Shown here: positions 18,242-30,912 of the stretch, piece by piece
Position numbering within the stretch: position 1 is the first letter of the stretch
Layout of the letters: every line of letters begins with the position of its first letter
Assembly (NCBI RefSeq): GCF_905397435.1
Contig: NZ_CAJPVI010000027.1
Coordinates: forward strand, 58,313-122,312
From: Cupriavidus numazuensis
Lineage (GTDB): Bacteria > Pseudomonadota > Gammaproteobacteria > Burkholderiales > Burkholderiaceae
Length of the DNA: 64,000 nucleotides
Reading direction: 5' to 3'
The notes under the pieces: model-generated
Told to the model about the DNA's origin: nothing
Seen by the model: the letters and a program-made list of their open reading frames with translations, nothing else
Databases searched by the model: none
Position numbers and translations under genes: made by a program

Positions 18242-20310
18242 TCACGGCGCGGCCGACGATCACCGCCCGGCACGCCCCGTGGCTCGGCTTTGCCCAACTG
18301 TGGCGAGAGCCCGAGCCGCCTGATTTCCACTGGCGCCTGCTGCGCTATTTCTGCTGGACCCGTGTGGCCGTGGGCCTGCTGCTGCTGGCCTTCACCATCA
18401 TGCAGCGCGGGGCCGACGCGCATGGCGTGTCGCTCGTGCTGCCGTTCCAGCTCGCCTTGCCCGCCTACAAGACGGCGGCCATGCAACTGGCCATGCCTTA
18501 CCTGGGCATCGCGCTGGCGATGCTGGCTGGCACGCTGTGGCGCAGGCGCTTCCACTTGCGCGTGCGGCTGCAGGTACTGGCCGACCTGGTCATGCTGGGC
18601 CTGATCTACGAAACGCTGGGCCGCAACGGACATGCCGACGGCCTCGCGATGATCTTCCTGCTGCCGGCGCTGGAGGCCGGTGCGCTCACGAGCCTGCTGT
18701 TCGCGCTGTTTGCCGCCTCGCTCTCGGCGCTGGTGGTCATGGCGCACCCGTTCATGCAGACCATCCTGCTGCGCCAGGCCGATGCCGGCCTGCTCGGCTC
18801 GGGCCTGTACGGGCTGGTCTTCATGATCGCGGCGCTGCTGATGTATATGCTGGCCTACCGGCAGGTGGCGCAGGAAAAGATCGCGCTCGCACGCGAGCAG
18901 GAGCTGCGCCTGCAGCAGCTCGTCAACCGGCTGATGGTCAACGACATGCAGGATGGCGTGATGCTGGTGCGCGCCAACGGCATGGTCGTGGCCGCCAACC
19001 CGGCCGCCGTGGTGCTGCTGGGCGTGCAGCCGCATGAGCGCGTCTATTCGCGCCGCAGCCGCGAAGGCGAGGGCGACGACGGTGGCCAGGCCGCGCTGTT
19101 CGACCTGCGCCGCATCCCGCGCCTGCAGCCGCTGATGGAAATGCTGCGCGACTGGCTGCGCAGCAAGGACGATGTGCCTCGCATCCTGCAACTGCTGCCC
19201 ATCGTCTCGCGTCCGGCGCCGCCCGGCGGCGGCACGCTGCACACGCGGCTGCGCCTGCGCTTCGTGCTGCCGGGGCTGGCCGGGTTGCGGACCACCGTGG
19301 CAAGCACCTCGACGATGCCATCGAACCTCGACACGGCCGCCTGGAACGAACTGACGCCCGAAGCCGCGGCGCGCCTGCGCCTGGCCATCGCCCAGCAGGA
19401 AGCCATGGCCTGGACGCCCGACGACGAGGCGCTGCTGCGCAGCGAGATGCGCGACACCGTGCTGGTCCACATCGAAAGCTGGGAACGCATCGCCGAACAG
19501 GTCCAGCAGGAAAAGCTCGCCGCCATGGGCCGGCTGGTGGCCAGCGTCGCGCACCAGATCCGCAACCCGCTGGCCGCGATCAGCCAGGCCAGCGAACTGC
19601 TCGGCGATGGCGCAGGCATGGGCAATGGTGGCGGCGTGGAATCCGATGTCGATGCGCGCCTGCTGCGCATCATCCATGACAACGTGCGCCGGCTCGACCG
19701 GGTCGTGTCCGACGTGCTGCAGATCTCACGCCGGCCGCGCACGGGCCGCAGCACGGTGCAGCTGGCGCAGGCGCTGCCCGAGATTGTCGACCGCTGGCGC
19801 CTGGAGATGCGTTCGCGCCTGCCGCGCGCCGGCGACACACGGCAACCGGGCCGCGGGGAGATCAACGCGAATGCCATCCGCCTGACGGTGGAAGTGCCCC
19901 AATCGGTCGTCTTCGACACCTCGCAGCTCCAGCAGGTGCTGGGCAACCTGCTCGACAACGCATGGCGCTACTGCAGCCGCCTGCCGGGCGCCATCCGCCT
20001 GCTCGCGCATGCGCTGGACCAGCACCATGCCGAGCTGATCGTCTGGAACGACGGCACGGAGATCCCGCGCGAGCACCAGCGCAGCCTGTTCGAACCGTTC
20101 TTTACCAGCAATGCGCAGGGCACCGGGCTCGGCCTGTTCATGGCGCGCGAACTGTGCGGCGCCAATGACGCGCAGGTCCGCTACGGCACCATCGCGCTCG
20201 ACGACCTGCTCGCGCGCACCGGCCTGCTGGCTGCCCCGCGCGATACACTGCCTGCCAAGGCTTTCGTGCTGACGCTGCGCATCGACACGGGCGATGCAGC
20301 GCCGGCCTGA
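18238..20310 (+). CDS. pilS: Type IV pilus two-component sensor kinase PilS
   Basis: Membrane histidine kinase that with PilR controls pilin transcription. About six N-terminal hydrophobic segments (35-205), a PAS-like region (230-330), HisKA with phospho-acceptor H439 in VAHQIRNPLAAI, and HATPase_c with NLLDNAWRYC and QGTGLGLFMA. 690 aa is long for PilS (usually 500-560). The extra length is a loop between PAS and kinase (about 270-420). The residue after the acceptor His is Gln rather than the usual Glu. Start ATG overlaps the upstream stop. Confidence 0.9.
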   Translation: MITARPTITARHAPWLGFAQLWREPEPPDFHWRLLRYFCWTRVAVGLLLLAFTIMQRGADAHGVSLVLPFQLALPAYKTAAMQLAMPYLGIALAMLAGTLWRRRFHLRVRLQVLADLVMLGLIYETLGRNGHADGLAMIFLLPALEAGALTSLLFALFAASLSALVVMAHPFMQTILLRQADAGLLGSGLYGLVFMIAALLMYMLAYRQVAQEKIALAREQELRLQQLVNRLMVNDMQDGVMLVRANGMVVAANPAAVVLLGVQPHERVYSRRSREGEGDDGGQAALFDLRRIPRLQPLMEMLRDWLRSKDDVPRILQLLPIVSRPAPPGGGTLHTRLRLRFVLPGLAGLRTTVASTSTMPSNLDTAAWNELTPEAAARLRLAIAQQEAMAWTPDDEALLRSEMRDTVLVHIESWERIAEQVQQEKLAAMGRLVASVAHQIRNPLAAISQASELLGDGAGMGNGGGVESDVDARLLRIIHDNVRRLDRVVSDVLQISRRPRTGRSTVQLAQALPEIVDRWRLEMRSRLPRAGDTRQPGRGEINANAIRLTVEVPQSVVFDTSQLQQVLGNLLDNAWRYCSRLPGAIRLLAHALDQHHAELIVWNDGTEIPREHQRSLFEPFFTSNAQGTGLGLFMARELCGANDAQVRYGTIALDDLLARTGLLAAPRDTLPAKAFVLTLRIDTGDAAPA

Positions 20311-20359
20311 AGCGCTTTTCCGCTTGTCCACCCAAACACCGCACCAGAAGCACCGCTCC

Positions 20360-21942
<1,583 letters not shown>

Positions 21943-21946
<4 letters not shown>

Positions 21947-22554
21947 CGGCCCCCGCTTCAGGCTCCATTCCGGCCAGTTTCCTGCCCGACGCCGAAGGCT
22001 GGGTCCCGGCCGCGCGCCGCGTGCCGTCGCCCAACTTCGACGAGCGGCCCGCCGGCATCCCGGTGGATCTGGTGGTGCTGCACAACATCAGCCTGCCGCC
22101 GGGGCAGTTCGGCAGCGGCGATATCGAGGCCTTCTTCCAGAACCGGCTCGACCCGGACCGCCATCCGTTCTTCGCGACGATCCACCAGGTACAGGTGTCC
22201 GCTCACTTCCTGGTGCGACGCGATGGCGAACTCGTGCAGTTTGTCCCATGCAACAAGCGCGCATGGCACGCCGGGCAGTCCGACTTCTTCGGCCGCGGAC
22301 GCTGCAATGACTTCTCGATCGGCATCGAGATCGAAGGCAGCGACGACCTGCCATTCACGGCCGGCCAGTACGCCACCACCGCCACGCTGGTGAAGGCCCT
22401 GCGCGCCAGCTTGCCGGTACAGGCCATTGCCGGCCACAGCGACATCGCGCCGGGCCGCAAGACAGACCCCGGACCGCACTTCGACTGGGCCCATTTTGCC
22501 CGCCTCGCCGATGTTCCGCAAAACCTGTTACCCTACCGCCCCTCGCACAAATAA
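21943..22554 (+). CDS. ampD: 1,6-anhydro-N-acetylmuramyl-L-alanine amidase AmpD
   Basis: Cytoplasmic zinc amidase that recycles muropeptides and so affects AmpC induction. 203 aa; zinc ligands by homology are H47 (VVLHNIS), H165 (GHSDIAPGRKTDPG) and D175. Normal family length with a slightly long N-terminus. ATGA overlap with pilR, the order seen in related Burkholderiaceae. Confidence 0.95.
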
Positions 22555-22794
22555 GGTGCTTGTCCGGGGCAGCCACGGCGCCATGTCGGTGCGGTGTCAC
22601 ATACCAATTCCCCACGCTCGCGTGGGGCTATCGGACAGGTCGGCCGAATAAAAAAATTTTAAGAAAAATGTGCGCTTGCGAACGACTTGGCCGGAGCCCT
22701 TGTCGTAGAGCGGTTCCCGGGAATGTGGCGCTGCCGCACTTGTCATCCGGGTGTCGCAACCACGCTTGTCAAGACTGGTCTTTCGGTTTTGTTT

Positions 22795-22837
22795 CACTAT
22801 ACTTAGCCCAGTTTTCCGCAGCGACCACTATATCTAG
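22795..22837 (+). promoter_or_regulatory. Tandem NrdR boxes
   Basis: CACTATACTTAG (22795-22806) and CACTATATCTAG (22826-22837) start exactly 31 bp apart, about three helical turns. Both resemble the NrdR consensus (ACAnwATATnTwGTGT type), and NrdR sites are known to occur as pairs at whole-turn spacing before nrd operons. The first box overlaps a TATACT that could be the -10 element, which would suit repression. Confidence 0.75.
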
Positions 22838-22929
22838 TAGTTCATCCGGGGAGCTGGCCCAACCTTGAGGGAACTGTCGCAGACGTGGCGATAGTGGTTG
22901 AAACCCTGATGTGGGGCTGGCGCATCACA

Positions 22930-23025
22930 AGAGTCCCTGGCGAAATGTGTAGCAAAAAGCAGTCGGTTCAGCCGTTCTTCAGGTCCGGCAGGACGCTTTC
23001 GCACCCGCATTTCGCCAGGGACTCT
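22930..23025 (+). promoter_or_regulatory. Large inverted repeat in the nrdA leader
   Basis: AGAGTCCCTGGCGAAATG (22930-22947) and its exact reverse complement (23008-23025) flank 60 nt. The right arm runs into TTTTGTCTCTT. In RNA this makes an 18-bp perfect stem ending about 37 nt before the nrdA ATG. It could be an attenuator or another cis-acting RNA structure; it matches no riboswitch class I can recognise. Confidence 0.6.
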
Positions 23026-23062
23026 TTTGTCTCTTAAAACAGGCTAAAAAACAGGATTCCTT

Positions 23063-26011
<2,949 letters not shown>

Positions 26012-26060
26012 TCACGCAGTAGCGACATAGCGTAGCAACCAACCACCCCCGGGGTTTGCT

Positions 26061-26100
26061 CCCCTCTCCCGCAAGCGGGAGAGGGGCCGGGGGAGAGGGC
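26061..26100. repeat. GC-rich palindromic repeat, copy 3 (between nrdA and nrdB)
   Basis: CCCCTCTCCCGC AA GCGGGAGAGGGG (26061-26086) followed by CCGGGGGAGAGGGC. It is the same element as at 14795 and 14877. Its place inside the nrdAB operon suggests an effect on differential expression or mRNA stability. Confidence 0.8.
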
Positions 26101-26171
26101 CGGCGCCACCACCACGTGAGCCGTCATTTTTGACCACCGCGCCCCCCAATCGAATCACGGAGAACCACATC

Positions 26172-27356
26172 ATGCTGAGCTGGGACGACGACGTTCAAGC
26201 CACCCCGCAGGCCGCACCGCAGCCTGCCCTGCAACCCGCTGCCGCCGTCACGGCTGACCAGCAAGGCGTCCTGCCGTCGAGCGCCACGCAAGCCGGCATC
26301 CTGGGCAACAACCCCAACGCCGCCGCCGCGCAAAGCAACCGCCGCGTCAACGCTGCCGACAAGCGCGTCATCAACGGCTCGACCGACGTCAACCAGCTCG
26401 TCCCGTTCAAGTACAAGTGGGCGTGGGAAAAGTACCTGGCCGGCTGCGCCAACCACTGGATGCCGCAGGAAATCAACATGTCGCGCGACATCGCGACGTG
26501 GAAAGACCCGAACGGCCTGACCGAAGACGAGCGCCGCATCATCAAGCGCAACCTTGGCTTCTTCGTCACCGCCGACTCGCTGGCCGCCAACAACATCGTG
26601 CTGGGCACCTACCGCCAGATCACCGCGCCGGAATGCCGCCAGTACCTGCTGCGCCAGGCCTTTGAAGAGGCCATCCACACGCACGCCTACCAGTACATCG
26701 TTGAATCGCTGGGCCTGAACGAAGCCGAGATCTTCAACGCGTACCACGAAGTGCAGTCGATCCGCGACAAGGACGAGTTCCTGATCCCGTTCATCGACAC
26801 GCTGACCGACCCGTCGTTCAAGACCGGCACGCCGGAAAACGACCAGAAGCTGCTGAAGTCGCTGATCGTGTTCGCCTGCATCATGGAAGGGCTGTTCTTC
26901 TATGTGGGCTTCACGCAGATCCTGGCGATGGGGCGGCAGAACAAGATGACTGGGGCTGCGGAGCAGTATCAGTACATCCTGCGGGATGAGTCGCTGCACT
27001 GCAATTTTGGGATTGACCTGATTAATCAGATCAAGCTGGAGAATCCGCATCTGTGGACGGCGGAGTTCAAGGCTGAGATTACTGAGCTGTTCAAGAAGGC
27101 GGTGGATCTGGAATATCGGTACGCTGAGGACACCATGCCGCGTGGCGTGCTGGGGCTGAATGCGCCGATGTTTAAGTCGTATCTGCGGTTTATTTGCAAT
27201 CGTCGGTGCCAGCAGATTGGGTTGGATCAACTGTTCCCGAATGAGGAGAATCCGTTCCCGTGGATGTCTGAGATGATCGATCTGAAGAAGGAACGGAACT
27301 TCTTCGAGACGCGCGTCATTGAGTATCAGACGGGTGGGGCGTTGAGCTGGGATTGA
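26172..27356 (+). CDS. nrdB: Ribonucleoside-diphosphate reductase class I, beta subunit
   Basis: Small subunit carrying the di-iron tyrosyl-radical cofactor. 394 aa, starting MLSWDDDV, with an Ala-rich variable stretch to about residue 60 and then the R2 four-helix core. Metal ligands lie in the segments FEEAIHTHAYQYI and DESLHCNFGIDL. The C-terminal YQTGGALSWD is the R1-binding tail. Codon use changes visibly from about 26890: GGG, GAT, AAT, ATT and TTT become common in the last third, unlike the first two thirds. A terminator follows. Confidence 0.96.
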   Translation: MLSWDDDVQATPQAAPQPALQPAAAVTADQQGVLPSSATQAGILGNNPNAAAAQSNRRVNAADKRVINGSTDVNQLVPFKYKWAWEKYLAGCANHWMPQEINMSRDIATWKDPNGLTEDERRIIKRNLGFFVTADSLAANNIVLGTYRQITAPECRQYLLRQAFEEAIHTHAYQYIVESLGLNEAEIFNAYHEVQSIRDKDEFLIPFIDTLTDPSFKTGTPENDQKLLKSLIVFACIMEGLFFYVGFTQILAMGRQNKMTGAAEQYQYILRDESLHCNFGIDLINQIKLENPHLWTAEFKAEITELFKKAVDLEYRYAEDTMPRGVLGLNAPMFKSYLRFICNRRCQQIGLDQLFPNEENPFPWMSEMIDLKKERNFFETRVIEYQTGGALSWD

Positions 27357-27390
27357 GGGGTGTCGTTGTAGTTTGTTGTCGTCGTCTATA

Positions 27391-27422
27391 AAAAAATGGG
27401 AGCTGATGGCTCCCATTTTTTT
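27391..27422 (+). terminator. Rho-independent terminator after nrdB
   Basis: AAAAAATGGGAGC-TGAT-GGCTCCCATTTTTT: a 13-bp stem including the A/T ends and a long T tract. It closes the nrdAB operon and marks the end of the core block. Confidence 0.9.
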
Positions 27423-27728
27423 GGGCCAACATGGCTGCTGGCAGCCGGTTCGCGTCATCGGGGCGCGCTATGTCGTACGGACGAGTTGATGGAGAAGCAT
27501 CTGTCAACTGGGAAGGCCGATGGCTGCTCCCAAGCGCTGACTCGGCCCTTCCTAGTACCAACGTCGAAGTGATCGTTTCCGAGGTCTAGCGCACATCCGC
27601 TCACATTTGGACGAGCTGCAAGCGGTCGAATCAGCGAGTTCAGGAGTGACAAGCGGCCGTATTTTAGCGAGGAATTGGCGGGGGCAGTAGCGTTTCAGCA
27701 ATTCGCCATCACACCCTCCATCAAAGAT
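27423..27728. other. Non-coding junction between the core block and the accessory region
   Basis: About 305 bp with no convincing gene, tRNA, integrase or clear attachment-site duplication. Base composition falls towards the right where the low-GC operon begins. No terminal repeats identified by eye. Confidence 0.5.
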
Positions 27729-28634
27729 TTACCTCATTGCTGCAATTCTTGAACGAATATAGTCAAACTCTGGATTATTGACTAATTCCCTACCCAATGA
27801 ATATAGGGCTTTCTTGCCAATGCCATCTGCAAGCTTGTATTGGCATGCTTTGCTGTCAGCGTCATATTTGCAAAATTGGCATTGATATATTTTCGCGCTT
27901 CGACAGCTTTCGCGTAGTTCCCTTACGAGGTCTAAAATTAATTCGCAAAATACTTCGTAAAGCCATTTGCCTTTTGCGATAAGTGAAAGAGAATCAAAAT
28001 CTTTACTCAAGCCGCGAGATTTCATGAATGCGTTTAAGTCATTTTTCTTTGCTTCGAGCGCATCCTTCGTTTCCTGTTGAAGCCGGCGACCGATACCGTC
28101 TTCATACCGAAAGGTAGAGAGGTAGCCCGGTGTGACGGCCGTGCGCAAAGCCTCGGCCGCCGGGTAGAATATATCTAGAAGTGCCGTCGCGAGTCTGGTG
28201 AAGAGGGCGGTAAAATCAAGCTTTTCCAGAAGGCTTGGGGAAATAGATGATGATTTGGTGATTAATTCCTTTAGAACTTCTGCGGAAACAAAATGACTCT
28301 CAATCGAGTATTTTTTGAGTATGAGCAGAGGGGCGAGTTCCGGCATTTCGCTGCGGAAATGACTCGCATCTCGATCAACGATGCCAAGAATATGTGCCTC
28401 AATATCTCCCGGTGTTGTTGATAGTGCAACCAAGTCCTCCATGGCGCGCTTAACGCCAGCAGATCCTGGTGTGTATTCTGCGATATTTTCTACTGCATAA
28501 ACTTCGCAAGTCTTTCCCGCGCTCGCGGCGATTTGCTCAAAAACCTTAATGTCATCAATGCCTTCGACGATGAGGTGGGGCATTTTGCACATGACTGCGA
28601 GATTTAGTATCTCGTCGATTTCATATTTTTCCAT
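27729..28634 (-). CDS. DUF4435/TOPRIM-like protein, candidate AriB of a PARIS-type defence system
   Basis: 301 aa. The N-terminal part has TOPRIM-like features: the Glu motif LIVEGIDDIK (E24) and a DxD-type motif in GIVDRDAS (D87/D89), then KKYSIESHF, as in DUF4435 proteins. In PARIS, AriB is a DUF4435 TOPRIM nuclease released by the ATPase AriA when it senses a phage anti-restriction protein. The C-terminal half is helical with cysteines C252, C255 and C264 that could form a small metal site. Its ATG directly follows the ATPase stop (TAA-ATG), so the pair is one operon. GC content is clearly below that of the flanking core, a sign of transfer. Alternative: another two-gene OLD-like abortive system. 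Confidence 0.65.
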   Translation of the reverse strand: MEKYEIDEILNLAVMCKMPHLIVEGIDDIKVFEQIAASAGKTCEVYAVENIAEYTPGSAGVKRAMEDLVALSTTPGDIEAHILGIVDRDASHFRSEMPELAPLLILKKYSIESHFVSAEVLKELITKSSSISPSLLEKLDFTALFTRLATALLDIFYPAAEALRTAVTPGYLSTFRYEDGIGRRLQQETKDALEAKKNDLNAFMKSRGLSKDFDSLSLIAKGKWLYEVFCELILDLVRELRESCRSAKIYQCQFCKYDADSKACQYKLADGIGKKALYSLGRELVNNPEFDYIRSRIAAMR

Positions 28635-29894
28635 TTAAATTTTTCCCACCCTGAGCTCGGACAGATACTTTCTGTTGTCTTTTGCAATGGCTGGGCTATG
28701 TGATGCCACAATAATTTGAGTGCTGGGCGCAAGTTTTGTGAATAGTGCCATGAGCTTTCTTTGCCACAAAATATTAAGTGATATTTCGGGCTCATCAATA
28801 ATAAGAAAATCTCGTTCGCGGGCGCCAAACAGGACTAGTGACAGAAACGTGAGGATATGCCGCTCACCACTCGAAAGGTCTTCTAGATCGTGCTCGTCTC
28901 CCTCTATTTCTATGACGACACGATTTTCCTTGAAAACCAATTTTTTTGAGTCAATCAAATATTCATTAAACGTGTCAGTCAACAGATTAATGGAGCTGAG
29001 CATCAACTTCTCGACCTCCAGCTCTTTGATCATTTTTTTCAGAAGAGTAACCAATAAACGATTGGTGAGAAGATTTTTGGTTTTTTCATCGTCAAGTGAC
29101 TCAAGGATCTCAATCAGTTTTGTCTTGAATGTGTTCTCAGTGCTGTCGTTCAACGCTTCGGCTATTCGTTCGCTGTTAGCCTTGAGCGTGCTAAGAAAAT
29201 CTGGGTTGAGTGTCTGTTGTTCAGACTCCTTGGGGCCGTCCTCACTAATCGCTATGGCCAGGGTGTCGAACAGCGCGCTCTGAATTTTTTTCGTGGCCAT
29301 AACTCGAGCGAACTGATAACGCTCGACAAGTAGGCTGGAAATATTTTCCAGCTTGATGTTTTGGAGATTAATGTGCGCCAAAGAAAAATCGAGTTCGCTC
29401 GTCCTGCTTCGCGATGAATGTTGTCTGCGCTTAATAAACATCGCGAGCTCATCGACCATGTCTCTTACTCGCCTAGGCTCCATCGAAAAAGACCGCGAAA
29501 ACGGAGAGCGCGTAAAAAATTCATAGAGGAGAACTGGCTCGATGCGAAAGGCTTGGTTACTAATGCCCCTCTCTACGCCGAGTGACATGGATTTGCACTC
29601 TACTAGACTCGATGCCAGAAACGACTCCCAGTTGTAGTCTGTCTCGTTGCGCTCGACTACAACAGTTTTCGTTTCATCTCCATCAAAATAATCGCACTCT
29701 AATCGTGTGATACCAACTGCCAATAGGGCGCTCGTATTCTGCGCCAAGAATGCGTGAAGCATCCGCAGATACGTTGTCTTTCCAGCGCCGTTCGGTCCAT
29801 ACATAACGGAAACTTCGCTGTTCGAAAAATTCACTTCTGCGAATCGCGATTTGCCTTTGAAGCCTTCGACGCGAAACCTAGATAGAGTTGGCAT
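28635..29894 (-). CDS. AAA/ABC-type ATPase, candidate AriA of a PARIS-type defence system
   Basis: 419 aa of the SMC/RecF-like AAA_15/AAA_21 type. Walker A YGPNGAGKTT (32-41), ABC signature LSSGER (340-345), Walker B FLIIDEPE (363-370) and switch His in ASHSPA (397-402). The middle (about 100-320) is mostly helical and variable. Such an ATPase directly upstream of a DUF4435 gene is the defining layout of PARIS (AriA-AriB), where AriA forms the sensor scaffold. Here the two genes abut with no gap. Base composition is A/T-rich compared with the core, indicating horizontal gain. Single-polypeptide OLD nucleases fuse the same two activities, so the pair may also be called a split OLD-like system. 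Confidence 0.7.
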   Translation of the reverse strand: MPTLSRFRVEGFKGKSRFAEVNFSNSEVSVMYGPNGAGKTTYLRMLHAFLAQNTSALLAVGITRLECDYFDGDETKTVVVERNETDYNWESFLASSLVECKSMSLGVERGISNQAFRIEPVLLYEFFTRSPFSRSFSMEPRRVRDMVDELAMFIKRRQHSSRSRTSELDFSLAHINLQNIKLENISSLLVERYQFARVMATKKIQSALFDTLAIAISEDGPKESEQQTLNPDFLSTLKANSERIAEALNDSTENTFKTKLIEILESLDDEKTKNLLTNRLLVTLLKKMIKELEVEKLMLSSINLLTDTFNEYLIDSKKLVFKENRVVIEIEGDEHDLEDLSSGERHILTFLSLVLFGARERDFLIIDEPEISLNILWQRKLMALFTKLAPSTQIIVASHSPAIAKDNRKYLSELRVGKI

Positions 29895-30275
29895 TTTAGA
29901 AAGTTATTTGTCTTGTCAACGCAATTTGTATGCATCTTCAGCGGAAGATGAGTAACTCAGGCAGAGTTTCCCGAGCTTTGACCAGCAATATCTTAATGTT
30001 TATAGTCTGTGCGTGTCTATCCACACATAGCCTGGCGTATGTTTGAGCAAACATTCGAGTTGAGCCTTGCGGGAGATCTGCTACAGGGGGCGCGGACGAC
30101 GTTAGAGTGGGGCGTCCCTGGATGCGCAGGCAACGACCGCTAGTTGAGCCGAGCCCCCTTTCTCGGGATCTAAAGGCAGCTCATCGGCCGACTTGCCCCT
30201 TCGGCACTGCGTGGCGGAGGACACAGGCGGGTCGATAGGGGCTGTTGCCGGCATCCATAGATTTGACTGTCCGCT
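29895..30275. other. Intergenic region between PARIS-like operon and symE-like gene
   Basis: 381 bp, probably holding the promoter of the minus-strand ATPase gene. A TTGACA lies on the minus strand at 29919-29914, about 20 nt before the ATG. No convincing reading frame or repeat. Confidence 0.45.
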
Positions 30276-30491
30276 TTACCCAACCCAAATAACGATTCGC
30301 TGACGCTGAACCTTAACCTTTAGCGATTGGCCGACGCTGAATCCCGCTCGTTCCAGCCAAACACCGCGTAACCGAATCCACGGGATTGCCCGTAGACCGG
30401 TGAAGTTATTGCTCCTACCTGGAACAACCGAGAAGTGAGTTCGGCCGATCTTCATCGTTCGAACGTGTGTGCCAGTGGATCTAATTGTCAT
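30276..30491 (-). CDS. SymE-like type I toxin (SpoVT/AbrB-like fold)
   Basis: 71 aa. Residues 36-61 (IPWIRLRGVWLERAGFSVGQ, then LKVKV) match the core of SymE, whose E. coli member reads IPAITLKGQWLEAAGF. SymE is an SOS-induced toxin with an AbrB-like fold, held down by the antisense RNA SymR. It has been reported to act on nucleic acid or nucleoid structure. The remaining tail (QRQRIVIWVG) ends shortly after the core, so this is a short family form. ATG at 30491. No SymR-like antisense promoter was confirmed. It sits between the PARIS-like operon and an HTH gene. Confidence 0.7.
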   Translation of the reverse strand: MTIRSTGTHVRTMKIGRTHFSVVPGRSNNFTGLRAIPWIRLRGVWLERAGFSVGQSLKVKVQRQRIVIWVG

Positions 30492-30912
30492 GGCGGCTCC
30501 TGAGTGAATGACCGCAAGCTGTCCGGGCGCGGTAAGGCCGCTGCGAGAGTGTGTTCAGCACTTGACGATGGAGTAGGCTACGCATGACGGTTGCAGTCGG
30601 CAATCTCCTATAAGGTCACGCCATACAGCACCACCAAGACCGCCTCTGCTGAGAGGCCAAGACGTAAAACATCCCCAGGGCTATGCGGTTGGCTGGCGCG
30701 TCGAAATGGCGAAGGGAAGGGGCGCGCCTGTAGCCGTCTCTACTGCCCCCGCAATGACAAGGAATGCCGCTGCGGCGAGTTCTGTGTCTCCAGCATCTGG
30801 AGCACCCCGAAAAGCCCGGGCAACCATGCCAACGCGATCCGGCGGATCGTCGACAACTGCTCACATCAACATGAATGACGACGCCGTACACATTGCAGAT
30901 CAGGAAATAGCC
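30492..30912. other. Region upstream of symE-like gene and HTH gene
   Basis: 421 bp between divergent genes. Open frames cross it in several phases but none has a ribosome-binding site or a recognisable product. It must hold the promoters of both neighbours. Confidence 0.4.

Larger units (their letters stand above)
22555..23062 (+). promoter_or_regulatory. Long nrdA upstream/leader region
   Basis: 508 bp with no convincing gene. It holds a short hairpin (CCCCACGC/GCGTGGGG, 22610-22627), an A/T-rich tract (about 22649-22665), two NrdR-box-like sites (22795-22837) and a leader inverted repeat (22930-23025). Transcription of nrdAB most likely starts near 22800-22850, giving a leader of about 200 nt. 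Confidence 0.6.

Noticed and set aside
22555..23062. Cobalamin riboswitch before nrdA
   Set aside because: The conserved B12-box type sequence is not visible, and class I reductase does not need the cofactor.
27455..27652. 65-codon minus-strand frame between nrdB and the PARIS-like operon
   Set aside because: No start signal or recognisable product; overlaps other equally weak frames.
30591..30878. 95-codon plus-strand frame upstream of the HTH gene
   Set aside because: No ribosome-binding site, odd composition, and it crosses the promoter region of the divergent genes.
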